DNA of 6,698 nt from CAYQQO01 sp964420115 (GTDB taxonomy: Bacteria > Patescibacteriota > Minisyncoccia > Portnoybacterales > UBA2143), in the NCBI GenBank assembly GCA_964420115.1, contig CAYQQO010000034.1, positions 1 to 6,698 on the forward strand. The letters run 5' to 3'. The position numbers were made by a program, and so were the translations under genes. Positions 1 through 4,337 of this stretch are shown piece after piece (position 1 is the first letter of the stretch; every line of letters begins with the position of its first letter). A model generated the notes under the pieces. The model searched no databases, was not told the origin of the DNA, and was given only the letters and a program-made list of their open reading frames with translations.

Positions 1-24
1 ATTATTGATAATTTTATATCACCT

Positions 25-47
25 AAAAAGTCCAATATGTTATGGAC
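25..47 (-). terminator. Possible intrinsic terminator downstream of the NYN gene
   Basis: On the minus strand a 5-bp stem (GTCCA at 47-43, TGGAC at 34-30) encloses an 8-nt loop and is followed directly by five T (29-25). It could end the transcript of the NYN gene, which stops at 147. The stem is short, so the call is tentative. Confidence 0.35.
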
Positions 48-59
48 GGATACAGACAC

Positions 60-89
60 TTGACAGACTTTTTGATATTTTGATATACT
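60..89 (+). promoter_or_regulatory. Sigma70-type promoter of a small RNA
   Basis: A perfect -35 box TTGACA (60-65) and a -10 box TATACT (84-89) are separated by 18 bp. A start site near 95-97 is expected. No open reading frame with a start codon follows; instead a hairpin and an intrinsic terminator come within 60 bp, so the promoter appears to serve a short non-coding transcript. Confidence 0.7.
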
Positions 90-95
90 GATAAT

Positions 96-153
96 GCGGA
101 TGGGAGACCATCCGTCATCAACTGCCCGTTGCGAAAGACGGGCTTTTTATTTT
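96..153 (+). ncRNA. Candidate small RNA of about 55-60 nt (hairpin plus terminator)
   Basis: Between the promoter at 60-89 and the T-run ending near 154 the predicted transcript is almost all structure. A 7-bp perfect stem CGGATGG/CCATCCG (97-103 with 108-114) is capped by a GAGA loop of the stable GNRA type. A single-stranded linker (115-123) comes next, then the terminator hairpin. It has no coding potential of note. It runs convergently with the NYN gene and is antisense to that gene's 3' untranslated region, overlapping its stop codon. I do not recognise the family. It could be a trans-acting sRNA, an antisense regulator of the NYN mRNA, or the remnant leader of a lost gene. Confidence 0.5.
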
Positions 154-154
154 T
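124..154 (+). terminator. Intrinsic terminator of the small RNA
   Basis: The stem GCCCGT (124-129) pairs with ACGGGC (138-143). The loop contains a C-GAAA-G motif (132-137), and the tail is T5-A-T5. The U-tract exists only in the plus direction, so this is not a bidirectional terminator for the NYN gene even though the T-run overlaps that gene's stop codon. Confidence 0.75.
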
Positions 155-662
155 CTCTTTCAATAAAATGTCTTAATTTCTTAAGGTCAATGTATTTATG
201 ACTACTAACAATTAACTCCTTTGAGATGTGATACTTGGTTGAGATTACAATAATATTCTTCCCTTTGACTCTTAATTTCTTAAGCAAGTAATCAAAATCG
301 CTATCTCCAGAAAACAAGACCAAGGTGTCAAAATTATTAAGCACTTCCATTGCGTCAACGGCAATTTCAACATCAAAATTAGCTTTTCTGATATCGCCCC
401 TTGAAATATCCTCCGCTTTAATTACTTTTAATGGCTTAGTGATTAAAGTAAATCCGTTATTCTTGAGAAAAGTAAAGAATTTATCTTGATTACCAGTATT
501 GTGCCGAACACAATAATTGCGAATTTCTACTAAGTCGTCGTCTTTAAATAAATCTCTCAATTTACGATAATCAATCCACCAATCCAAAGACTTAACCGCG
601 CTTTCTAAATTAGCAGCGTCTATCATCACCAAAACCTTTCCTTTGAGATATTTTGAAATCAT
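147..662 (-). CDS. NYN domain (LabA/DUF88-like PIN-fold) protein, putative nuclease
   Basis: This 171-aa protein matches the NYN (LabA-like, PIN-fold) family in length and motif order. The first acidic motif is MIDAANL (D15, N18). A central acidic patch, FDVEIAVDAM, supplies D97 and D103, and the SGDSDF motif (118-123) supplies D120 and D122. These conserved aspartates bind Mg2+ in PIN-type ribonucleases, and all are present, so it is probably a catalytically intact, cytoplasmic RNA-processing or RNA-degrading enzyme. The substrate is unknown. There is no signal peptide or membrane segment. The ATG at 662 lies only 6 nt downstream of a TATAAT box and has no SD, suggesting a leaderless mRNA. 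The gene is monocistronic: a terminator lies upstream at 706-736, and the convergent small RNA lies downstream. Family assignment is secure, the biological role is not. Confidence 0.85.
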   Translation of the reverse strand: MISKYLKGKVLVMIDAANLESAVKSLDWWIDYRKLRDLFKDDDLVEIRNYCVRHNTGNQDKFFTFLKNNGFTLITKPLKVIKAEDISRGDIRKANFDVEIAVDAMEVLNNFDTLVLFSGDSDFDYLLKKLRVKGKNIIVISTKYHISKELIVSSHKYIDLKKLRHFIEREK

Positions 663-668
663 AATTGT

Positions 669-674
669 ATTATA
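669..674 (-). promoter_or_regulatory. -10 box for a leaderless NYN mRNA
   Basis: A perfect TATAAT reads on the minus strand from 674 to 669, and the NYN start codon begins at 662. Transcription would start at or next to the ATG, leaving no room for an SD. The -35 region (about 692-697) is only T-rich and does not match consensus. Confidence 0.5.
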
Positions 675-690
675 TCAAATTTGGGATAAA

Positions 691-736
691 TAAAAAATAA
701 AAAAAGCCTGCGCACTCCCCTAAAGAAGACGCAGGC
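691..736 (-). terminator. Intrinsic terminator after the truncated membrane gene
   Basis: On the minus strand GCCTGCG (736-730) pairs with CGCAGGC (712-706) across a 17-nt loop, and a long T-rich tract (705-691) follows. It closes the transcript of the membrane protein remnant that stops at 779 and separates it from the NYN gene. Confidence 0.75.
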
Positions 737-778
737 GACTTTCATCTCAAATATAATCCAATTCGCCATCCTTCTATT

Positions 779-983
779 CTAGATAATAATCCCTCTAAAA
801 CTGTAACTTAATTTTAAATAAAGACAGCTGTTATTAAAGAATATACCTAAGCCCCATATCAACGGTATAGCAAAAACACAAAACTCACAACCAAAAGTAT
901 CCGTAAATACTAATAAAGCGATGGGTAATAATATTAAAAACGCGCCTATGGTGTAAGTTATTCCCTTAATGGTTCTATTATTA
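779..983 (-). pseudogene. 3' remnant of a small two-helix membrane protein gene, truncated by the IS
   Basis: A minus-strand frame runs from the IS boundary to a TAG at 781-779. It encodes about 67 residues, beginning near TIKGITYTIG, with no start codon in the host part. Two hydrophobic stretches are visible: one around AFLILLPIALLVF and one around VFAIPLIWGLGIFF. They are separated by a short loop containing the motif CEFC. The end is a basic, polar tail (LYLKLSYSFRG). The pattern fits a small integral membrane protein with two transmembrane helices. A terminator at 691-736 follows properly, as for a once-functional gene. The 5' end is missing because the IS3 element abuts it at 984, and the missing part is not found on the other side of the element. 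The family is not recognisable. Confidence 0.55.
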
Positions 984-1008
984 TGCCATACCCCAATCTT
1001 TGGACAGC
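984..1008. repeat. Left terminal inverted repeat of the IS3 element
   Basis: Bases 984-1008 match the reverse complement of 2172-2196 with shared blocks TGC, TACCCCAA and TGGACAGC and about six mismatches. Two further bases outside (TA) also match, so the exact outer edge is uncertain by 2 bp. Confidence 0.8.
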
Positions 1009-1654
1009 GAAATGCTGATTTGAAGATACATTTTAATTCGACCTTTGGAAATATATTTCAGCCGGCGTTTTGTAGCCCAATGACTGATGAGGCCTTCGGT
1101 GGTTGTAAATATCAAAGTAATTCTTCAGCAATGTTCCAGCTTCCTCAAATGATTGGTAATCTTTCAGATAAACTTCCTCGTATTTGACCGTTCGCCATAA
1201 TCTCTCAACAAAGATATTGTCAAAACATCTGCCCCGATGATCCATGCTGATTTGAATGTTCTTTTCTTTTAGAATATCAGTATAGTCATAGCTTGTAAAC
1301 TGGGAGCCCTGGTCAGAATTATGAATTTCAGGAACAGCTGTTTTAAGAGCTTTCTCAAGATTTTGGAGGCAAAAGTCAGGTTCAAGATTTTTAGAAAGCC
1401 GAAAGCTTAAAACATACCTAGAATGCCAATCAAGAATTGCGGTTAAGTAAAACCAAGAACGGCTGGCTTTGACATAGGTAATATCAGTTGACCAGACCTG
1501 ATTGGAATAGCCAATTTTAATCTTTTCCAACAGGTAGGGATAAACAGGATTTTGAGGATTCGGCCGGCTAGTGTTTCTTTGGGGACGAATGGCTTGAATA
1601 CCCATTATTCCCATTAATCTTTCGATTCTTTTGTGATTGACGCCAAGCCCGTCT

Positions 1655-1674
1655 CTGTTTAATTCTGTTTAATT
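1655..1674. repeat. 10-bp tandem duplication that breaks the transposase
   Basis: CTGTTTAATT occurs twice in direct succession (1655-1664 and 1665-1674). Its length is not a multiple of three, so it shifts the frame. Removing one unit yields the family-typical sequence TELNRDGLGVNHKR, which shows that the duplication is the lesion. Confidence 0.9.
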
Positions 1675-1885
1675 CAGTGGTTATCTTTATCGCTCCGTAA
1701 TACGGGCAATCAGTATAGATTTTGTCTATCTTATCCATCAGCGGGATATTTTTATTAGATTCCGGTTTTGGCTGGTAGTAAAAGCTGGAGCGGTTAATTC
1801 CCAAGAGGCCGCATTGTTTAACAATTGAAATATTTAATTGTTGAGGTTCAACTAACAGTTTTTTCTCTAATAACGGCTTAGTTAA

Positions 1886-1895
1886 TTTTTTTTTT
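1886..1895 (-). other. A10 slippery run at the OrfA/OrfB junction
   Basis: Ten T on the plus strand give an A10 run in the transposase mRNA, encoding KKK of WLKKKL (residues 87-89), where OrfA normally ends in the IS3 family. Here OrfA and OrfB share one frame through the run. Slippage in either direction meets a stop at once: TAA directly after +1, or Ile-Asn-stop after -1. Slippage would therefore yield free OrfA of about 88-90 aa, the reverse of the usual arrangement in which slippage makes the fusion. Confidence 0.55.
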
Positions 1896-2171
1896 AGCCA
1901 ATCCAATTCCACTTTTAGTTGTCCGATCTGTTTGTACAATTCTTCGATCAATTTATCTTTTTCTTTGATTGGGTTATTGGCTGAATTATTAAAGACAGAA
2001 TTGATATTATCGCTTAATTGATCTTTCCATTTTCTGGCTTGCGTTGGATGGATGCTATGCTTGAAATAAATTAACGATATTGTTTGTTCTCCCTTGATTA
2101 GCTCCATGGCCACTCTGGCCTTAAAAGCTGATGAGAATTTTCTTTTTTGCATATGTTTTCTATCTTAGCAT

Positions 2172-2196
2172 GCTGTCCAGTTTTTGGGGTAGAGCA
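2172..2196. repeat. Right terminal inverted repeat of the IS3 element
   Basis: This is the partner of 984-1008, at the transposase 5' side, with matching blocks GCTGTCCA, TTGGGGTA and GCA. The transposase ATG lies 20 bp inside it (2152). Confidence 0.8.
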
Positions 2197-2198
2197 TA

Positions 2199-2350
2199 AA
2201 AGAATGAACCAAGAAATTAAGAAATGGCAGAATATCTGGAATACATTTAGACCTCATCAAGCGTTAGATTACAAAACTCCATTACAATATTTAAAAGAGT
2301 TAAAATACAAGAAATTAGCCACAAAAGATACAATCATTCTACAGAGCTAA
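2199..2350 (+). pseudogene. C-terminal fragment of a second, unrelated rve-type transposase
   Basis: The plus-strand frame ending in TAA at 2348-2350 encodes about 50 residues. It contains the motif IWNTFRPHQALDYKTPLQYL, the typical tail of DDE/rve transposases (N-x-x-RPHQAL-x-Y-x-TP), followed by a lysine-rich end. Everything upstream, including the catalytic DDE residues, is missing; the IS3 element begins directly before it. Its orientation and sequence differ from the neighbouring IS3 transposase (which has HRRPHQSLGYKTPAEIY), so it is the remnant of another element. In-frame codons leading into the IS end are fortuitous. Confidence 0.75.
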
Positions 2351-2377
2351 CTGTCGGGCATGTATCTGAACCTATGC
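2351..2377 (+). mobile_element. Possible right end of the decayed second IS
   Basis: The bases between the transposase stop (2350) and the start of repeat copy 1 (2378) read CTGTCGGGCATGTATCTGAA and then CCTATGC. The spacing after a transposase stop and the sharp junction with the repeat suggest an IS terminal repeat, but its partner end is not in the window. Confidence 0.3.
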
Positions 2378-2403
2378 AGCCAAAATCTATTCAAAAAACT
2401 AAA

Positions 2404-2430
2404 ACAACGCACCTATAAAAAATGCGCTGT
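2404..2430 (-). terminator. Distal terminator in repeat copy 1
   Basis: The minus-strand stem ACAGCGCA (2430-2423) pairs with TGCGTTGT (2411-2404) over eight pairs with one G-U, an 11-nt loop, and the tail TTTAGTTTTTT. In copy 2 two of these pairs change but both remain pairable as G-U, only on this strand. Confidence 0.6.
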
Positions 2431-2535
2431 TTTTGATTCTGAAATAAATTTATAAATTGGTAAACTTTATTTTAGAGAAAATTCATCTCGGAAAACTATA
2501 ATATAGTTAAATGAAAATCAGGGATACCTAAAAAC

Positions 2536-2560
2536 AAAAAACCCTATCAAAATGATAGAG
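2536..2560 (-). terminator. Proximal terminator of the candidate RNA, copy 1
   Basis: On the minus strand CTCTATCA (2560-2553) pairs with TGATAGGG (2549-2542) across a 3-nt loop and is followed by six T (2541-2536). It reads only in the minus direction: the plus strand has an A-run before the stem and no U-tract after it. Confidence 0.7.
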
Positions 2561-2718
2561 AATTTCTGTTTGTAATCTTGTGCAGTTGCCCTAAAAAGTT
2601 CATTAGAACCATCAGGTCTTAATTTTGGGCTCCAAGACCAATGCCCATAGATTAAGATGAGAATTCTACATCTCAACCTATATCGACACCCCAAATCTTT
2701 TTCTTGCGAAAAAAAATT

Positions 2719-2731
2719 TAGAAAGGAGGTG
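2719..2731 (-). promoter_or_regulatory. Anti-Shine-Dalgarno motif, copy 1
   Basis: The minus strand reads CACCTCCTTTCTA, identical to the last 13 nt of 16S rRNA of the Bacillus type. It lies in the loop of a 7-bp hairpin in this copy. On the plus strand the same bases look like an ideal SD, but no usable start codon follows at normal spacing (see rejected items). Confidence 0.6.
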
Positions 2732-2942
2732 TTTCGCATAGAAAATCCTTTACATCTAGTCCGCCACATCAGCATGGTTATGCGGTTTGGGCGATTTCGG
2801 CCCGGTCATCCATTATCTATCAAATCCATTACACATAAATCCGCTACATCTTTTTTGGACAACTACTCCAACGATTGCTTTTTCTTCCGCACACTCTCAG
2901 AGATTGAGAATGTGGTTTGATTGTGAAGTGCTTTTCAACTTG

Positions 2943-2970
2943 ATTATACCGTTCCCGAAATCCCAGTCAA
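2943..2970 (-). promoter_or_regulatory. Minus-strand promoter of the candidate RNA, copy 1
   Basis: The -35 box TTGACT (2970-2965), a 16-bp spacer and a perfect -10 box TATAAT (2948-2943) lie directly at the outer edge of the identical repeat block. Expected start is near 2937. In copy 2 the -10 position reads CCAAAT because the sequence changes at 6640. Confidence 0.7.
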
Positions 2971-3012
2971 GTGGACAGACTCTTATAAACTCAACAAACA
3001 AACACAATGCTA

Positions 3013-3969
3013 TTAGAAATTCCAATGACTAGAGAGTTTTCTTTGTAGCATCTTCATTCTTTTATCGCATTCCTCTTTTATTGAATCATCCGAAATAGTT
3101 AACTCTTCTTTAAATTTTATCTTCTCTTGATTAATGCCAGCTAAGAAATTGTGAACGCACTTAGGTAAATACTCTAAATTATAGCCACCTTCTAAAACAG
3201 CAAAAATGTTCTCGAAGTTATTTGAAAGCATTTTACCAATTTCATAAAAAGAATTCGCGCTATAATTTAAATCTAATAATGGATCGCTATGGTGTCCGTC
3301 AAATCCAGCTGAAACAGCTATTATGCCTGGCTTGAATTGTTTTATAATAGGCAAAAAATCTTTAAGGGATTGAATAAACAGATCATCTCCGCTTTTAGCT
3401 GGCAAAGGGATATTTATGGTATATCCCCTGCCTTGTTTCTGCCCTATTTCATCTATCCAGCCCTTCCCGGGAAAAATCGGATACTGATGAATTGATAAAT
3501 ATAAAACGTCTTTAGATTCATAGAATATTTTGGCTGTGCCGTCCCCGAAATGGCCATCAAAATCAAGAACAGAAACTCTTTTGCCTTGATTGACTAATTT
3601 TTGGACAGCAACAGCAATATTATTAAAAAGACAAAACCCTTGAGGCTTTTGAAAACCAGCGTGATGACCAGGCGGCCTGACTAAAGCAAAATCATTCTGT
3701 TCAGAAGCCATAATAGAAGCGCTAACCACATAACAGGCTGCCTGATAACTACCTTTAGAAATAACCGTATCGCGATCAGGCGATTCTTCTTTTTGAGATA
3801 ATTTTTTAATATATTCTATATATTTTTTAGAGTGAACCAATTCTAAATATTTTTCACCATTCTCAATTTCTGTTTCTGGTAAATCACCAAAAACCTCTAA
3901 TCTCTTTTTATTTTCTAGATGGTCGCCTGTTTCGTGTTTGAGAAATATTTTGTTATAAATTAAATTCAT
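3013..3969 (-). CDS. Histone-deacetylase-family amidohydrolase (AcuC/class II HDAC-like)
   Basis: This 318-aa protein has the complete arginase/deacetylase fold signature. RPPGHHA at 98-104 carries the catalytic His pair H102/H103. LDFDGHFGDGT follows at 135-145, with Zn ligands D138 and H140. AGFDGHHSDP is at 221-230 with Zn ligand D224, and LEGGYN at 259-264 holds the transition-state Tyr Y263. The residue after H140 is Phe where most relatives have a second His; the metal ligands themselves are intact. The family removes acetyl groups from lysine side chains, acetylpolyamines or related amides using Zn2+. It is cytoplasmic, with no signal peptide. A terminator (4037-4067) and its own promoter separate it from the peptide operon upstream. 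The stop at 3013 lies only 43 bp before the promoter of the repeat RNA. The substrate is unknown. A basic C-terminal tail (about 295-318) follows the catalytic domain. Confidence 0.92.
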   Translation of the reverse strand: MNLIYNKIFLKHETGDHLENKKRLEVFGDLPETEIENGEKYLELVHSKKYIEYIKKLSQKEESPDRDTVISKGSYQAACYVVSASIMASEQNDFALVRPPGHHAGFQKPQGFCLFNNIAVAVQKLVNQGKRVSVLDFDGHFGDGTAKIFYESKDVLYLSIHQYPIFPGKGWIDEIGQKQGRGYTINIPLPAKSGDDLFIQSLKDFLPIIKQFKPGIIAVSAGFDGHHSDPLLDLNYSANSFYEIGKMLSNNFENIFAVLEGGYNLEYLPKCVHNFLAGINQEKIKFKEELTISDDSIKEECDKRMKMLQRKLSSHWNF

Positions 3970-3998
3970 AAATCTTATTTAATTCCTTCGATAAAGAC

Positions 3999-4004
3999 AT
4001 TATA
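3999..4004 (-). promoter_or_regulatory. -10 box upstream of the deacetylase gene
   Basis: A perfect TATAAT reads on the minus strand (4004-3999), 29 bp before the ATG at 3969. A weak -35 candidate, TTCAAA (about 4027-4022), lies 17 bp upstream. An AAGGA SD-like element sits about 15 bp before the ATG. The deacetylase thus seems to be expressed independently of the operon upstream. Confidence 0.5.
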
Positions 4005-4029
4005 ACTTGAAAATAGAATTTTTTGAAGC

Positions 4030-4067
4030 AAAAAGAAAGAGCCATCGTTTTAAGAACAATGGCTCTT
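4030..4067 (-). terminator. Strong intrinsic terminator ending the peptide operon
   Basis: On the minus strand AAGAGCCATTGTT (4067-4055) pairs with AACGATGGCTCTT (4049-4037) over 13 pairs with one G-U and a 5-nt loop, followed by TCTTTTT. The plus strand has an A-C mismatch at the wobble position. It lies 37 bp after the stop of the 70-aa peptide gene and insulates the deacetylase gene. Confidence 0.88.
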
Positions 4068-4103
4068 GATTTAGAAGTTTTTCACAAAAAGAACTGGTTG
4101 TTG

Positions 4104-4316
4104 TTAATCGGGGAAAATTAGCCATTCATCTTCCGGTCTGATCAAAGCATTCTCATCAGAATTCTTGCCAGCTCTTTCATCCAAAAGCATCTGAATAACC
4201 GGGTTAGTCACCTTATTAGGATTAACACCCTCCAGGCTTAATCTTTCGAACCTATCGGCCTGAGACTCTTCTGGATCTCCTACCCATACATGCTCTTTCT
4301 TTACTGCTAATTCCAT
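4104..4316 (-). CDS. 70-aa peptide, candidate substrate (RiPP precursor) of the adjacent radical SAM enzyme
   Basis: I recognise no known family. The peptide is 70 aa, hydrophilic and acidic. It has no cysteine, no signal peptide and no membrane segment. A likely helical middle (about 15-50) is followed by a short C-terminal part ending PEDEWLIFPD. Aromatic residues are W11, F23, W65 and F68; the last two lie in the final six residues, a plausible core for radical modification (F23-E-R and F68-P-D have the aromatic-X-X spacing used by cyclophane-forming enzymes). It starts 21 bp after the radical SAM stop, is the last gene before a strong terminator, and has the best SD of the operon: AGGAGGT, 5-nt spacing. 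High translation relative to the enzyme suits a precursor peptide. It could instead be a small partner or carrier protein. Confidence 0.7.
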   Translation of the reverse strand: MELAVKKEHVWVGDPEESQADRFERLSLEGVNPNKVTNPVIQMLLDERAGKNSDENALIRPEDEWLIFPD

Positions 4317-4321
4317 CTTGA

Positions 4322-4327
4322 CCTCCT
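4322..4327 (-). promoter_or_regulatory. Consensus SD of the 70-aa peptide
   Basis: AGGAGG (4327-4322) lies 5 nt before the ATG at 4316. It is stronger than the SDs of the two upstream genes and is fully complementary to the ACCUCCU part of the anti-SD motif in the repeat RNA, as it is to 16S rRNA. Confidence 0.75.
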
Positions 4328-4337
4328 ATAAATCTAG

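Larger units (their letters stand above)
1033..2152 (-). pseudogene. IS3-family transposase (OrfAB), frameshifted by a 10-bp duplication
   Basis: The first frame (2152 down to the duplication at 1674-1655) carries the OrfA region: an HTH domain of the MQKRKFSSAFKARVAM type, and a leucine-rich coiled coil ending QLKVELDWLKKKL at about residues 78-90. It continues into the HTH_21 start of OrfB (CGLLGINRSSFYY). The second frame carries the rve integrase core with an intact catalytic triad: D in STDITY, D in NSDQGSQF, and E exactly 35 residues later in FVERLW. The C-terminal signature HRRPHQSLGY follows. Deleting one copy of the 10-bp repeat restores TELNRDGLGVNHKRIERL across the break and gives 370 codons including the stop (369 aa), normal for this family. 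As it stands, the enzyme should be inactive unless frameshift suppression occurs. Confidence 0.88.
984..2196 (-). mobile_element. IS3-family insertion sequence, about 1.21 kb
   Basis: The element is delimited by imperfect terminal inverted repeats starting with TG and ending with CA, as is usual for the IS3 family. Inside, on the minus strand, lies one transposase gene occupying nearly the whole length, now frameshifted. No target-site duplication is visible: ATTA precedes the left end and TAAA follows the right end. The two flanks are also unrelated genes in opposite orientation (a membrane protein remnant and another transposase tail). The element therefore probably took part in an adjacent deletion or a recombination rather than sitting in a clean insertion site. 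Confidence 0.85.
2536..2937 (-). ncRNA. Candidate structured RNA of about 400 nt with anti-Shine-Dalgarno motif (copy 1)
   Basis: Transcription is predicted from the promoter at 2970-2943, starting near 2937, to the terminator at 2560-2536. The first 220 nt or so are identical in the second copy. Visible structure includes a 10-bp hairpin with a 5-nt loop (about 2915-2890), a series of degenerate units of the type GATGTAGCGGATTT between about 2855 and 2740, and a 7-bp stem TGCGAAA/TTTCGCA (2738-2732 with 2711-2705). That stem's 20-nt loop displays CACCTCCTTTCTA. Further down are an AGATG/CATCT hairpin and a GGTCTT/AAGACC hairpin. No long minus-strand frame exists. It lacks the signatures I know for tmRNA, RNase P RNA, SRP RNA and 16S helices, so the family is unrecognised. 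It may act on translation through its anti-SD loop, but this is inference. Confidence 0.55.
2378..2945. repeat. Long direct repeat, copy 1 (568 bp)
   Basis: This copy aligns along its whole length with 6071-6639 in the same orientation. The part 2378-2717 has diverged (many substitutions and small indels). The part 2718-2945 (228 bp) is identical base for base to 6412-6639. Identity stops abruptly at 2945, inside the -10 box of a minus-strand promoter. The repeat has no convincing gene; it appears to encode a minus-strand structured RNA. The two copies enclose the GNAT/radical SAM/peptide/deacetylase genes, so recombination between them would release a 3.69-kb circle carrying one copy. Confidence 0.9.

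Noticed and set aside
969..1187. Plus-strand 72-aa frame over the IS3 left end
   Set aside because: It lies antisense to the integrase core and crosses the IS boundary.
2719..2745. 3' end of a 16S rRNA gene
   Set aside because: Only the last 13 nt match. The preceding 200 nt contain none of the conserved 16S features, such as the helix 44/45 sequences.
2518..2775. Minus-strand 85-aa frame within repeat copy 1
   Set aside because: It is not preserved in copy 2, spans the terminator hairpin and has an arbitrary composition; it is a shadow of the RNA gene.
2740..2855. CRISPR or true tandem repeat made of GATGTAGCGGATTT-like units
   Set aside because: The units are degenerate, of unequal length and without constant spacers; at most a degenerate motif series within the RNA.
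2729..2920. Plus-strand 63-codon frame (GTG start) in the identical block, repeated at 6423-6614
   Set aside because: The SD-like GGAGG directly overlaps the GTG, leaving no spacing. The next ATG has no SD, the protein has no recognisable motif, and promoter, terminators and wobble patterns all point to the minus strand. Its conservation is explained by the repeat, though a peptide cannot be fully excluded.
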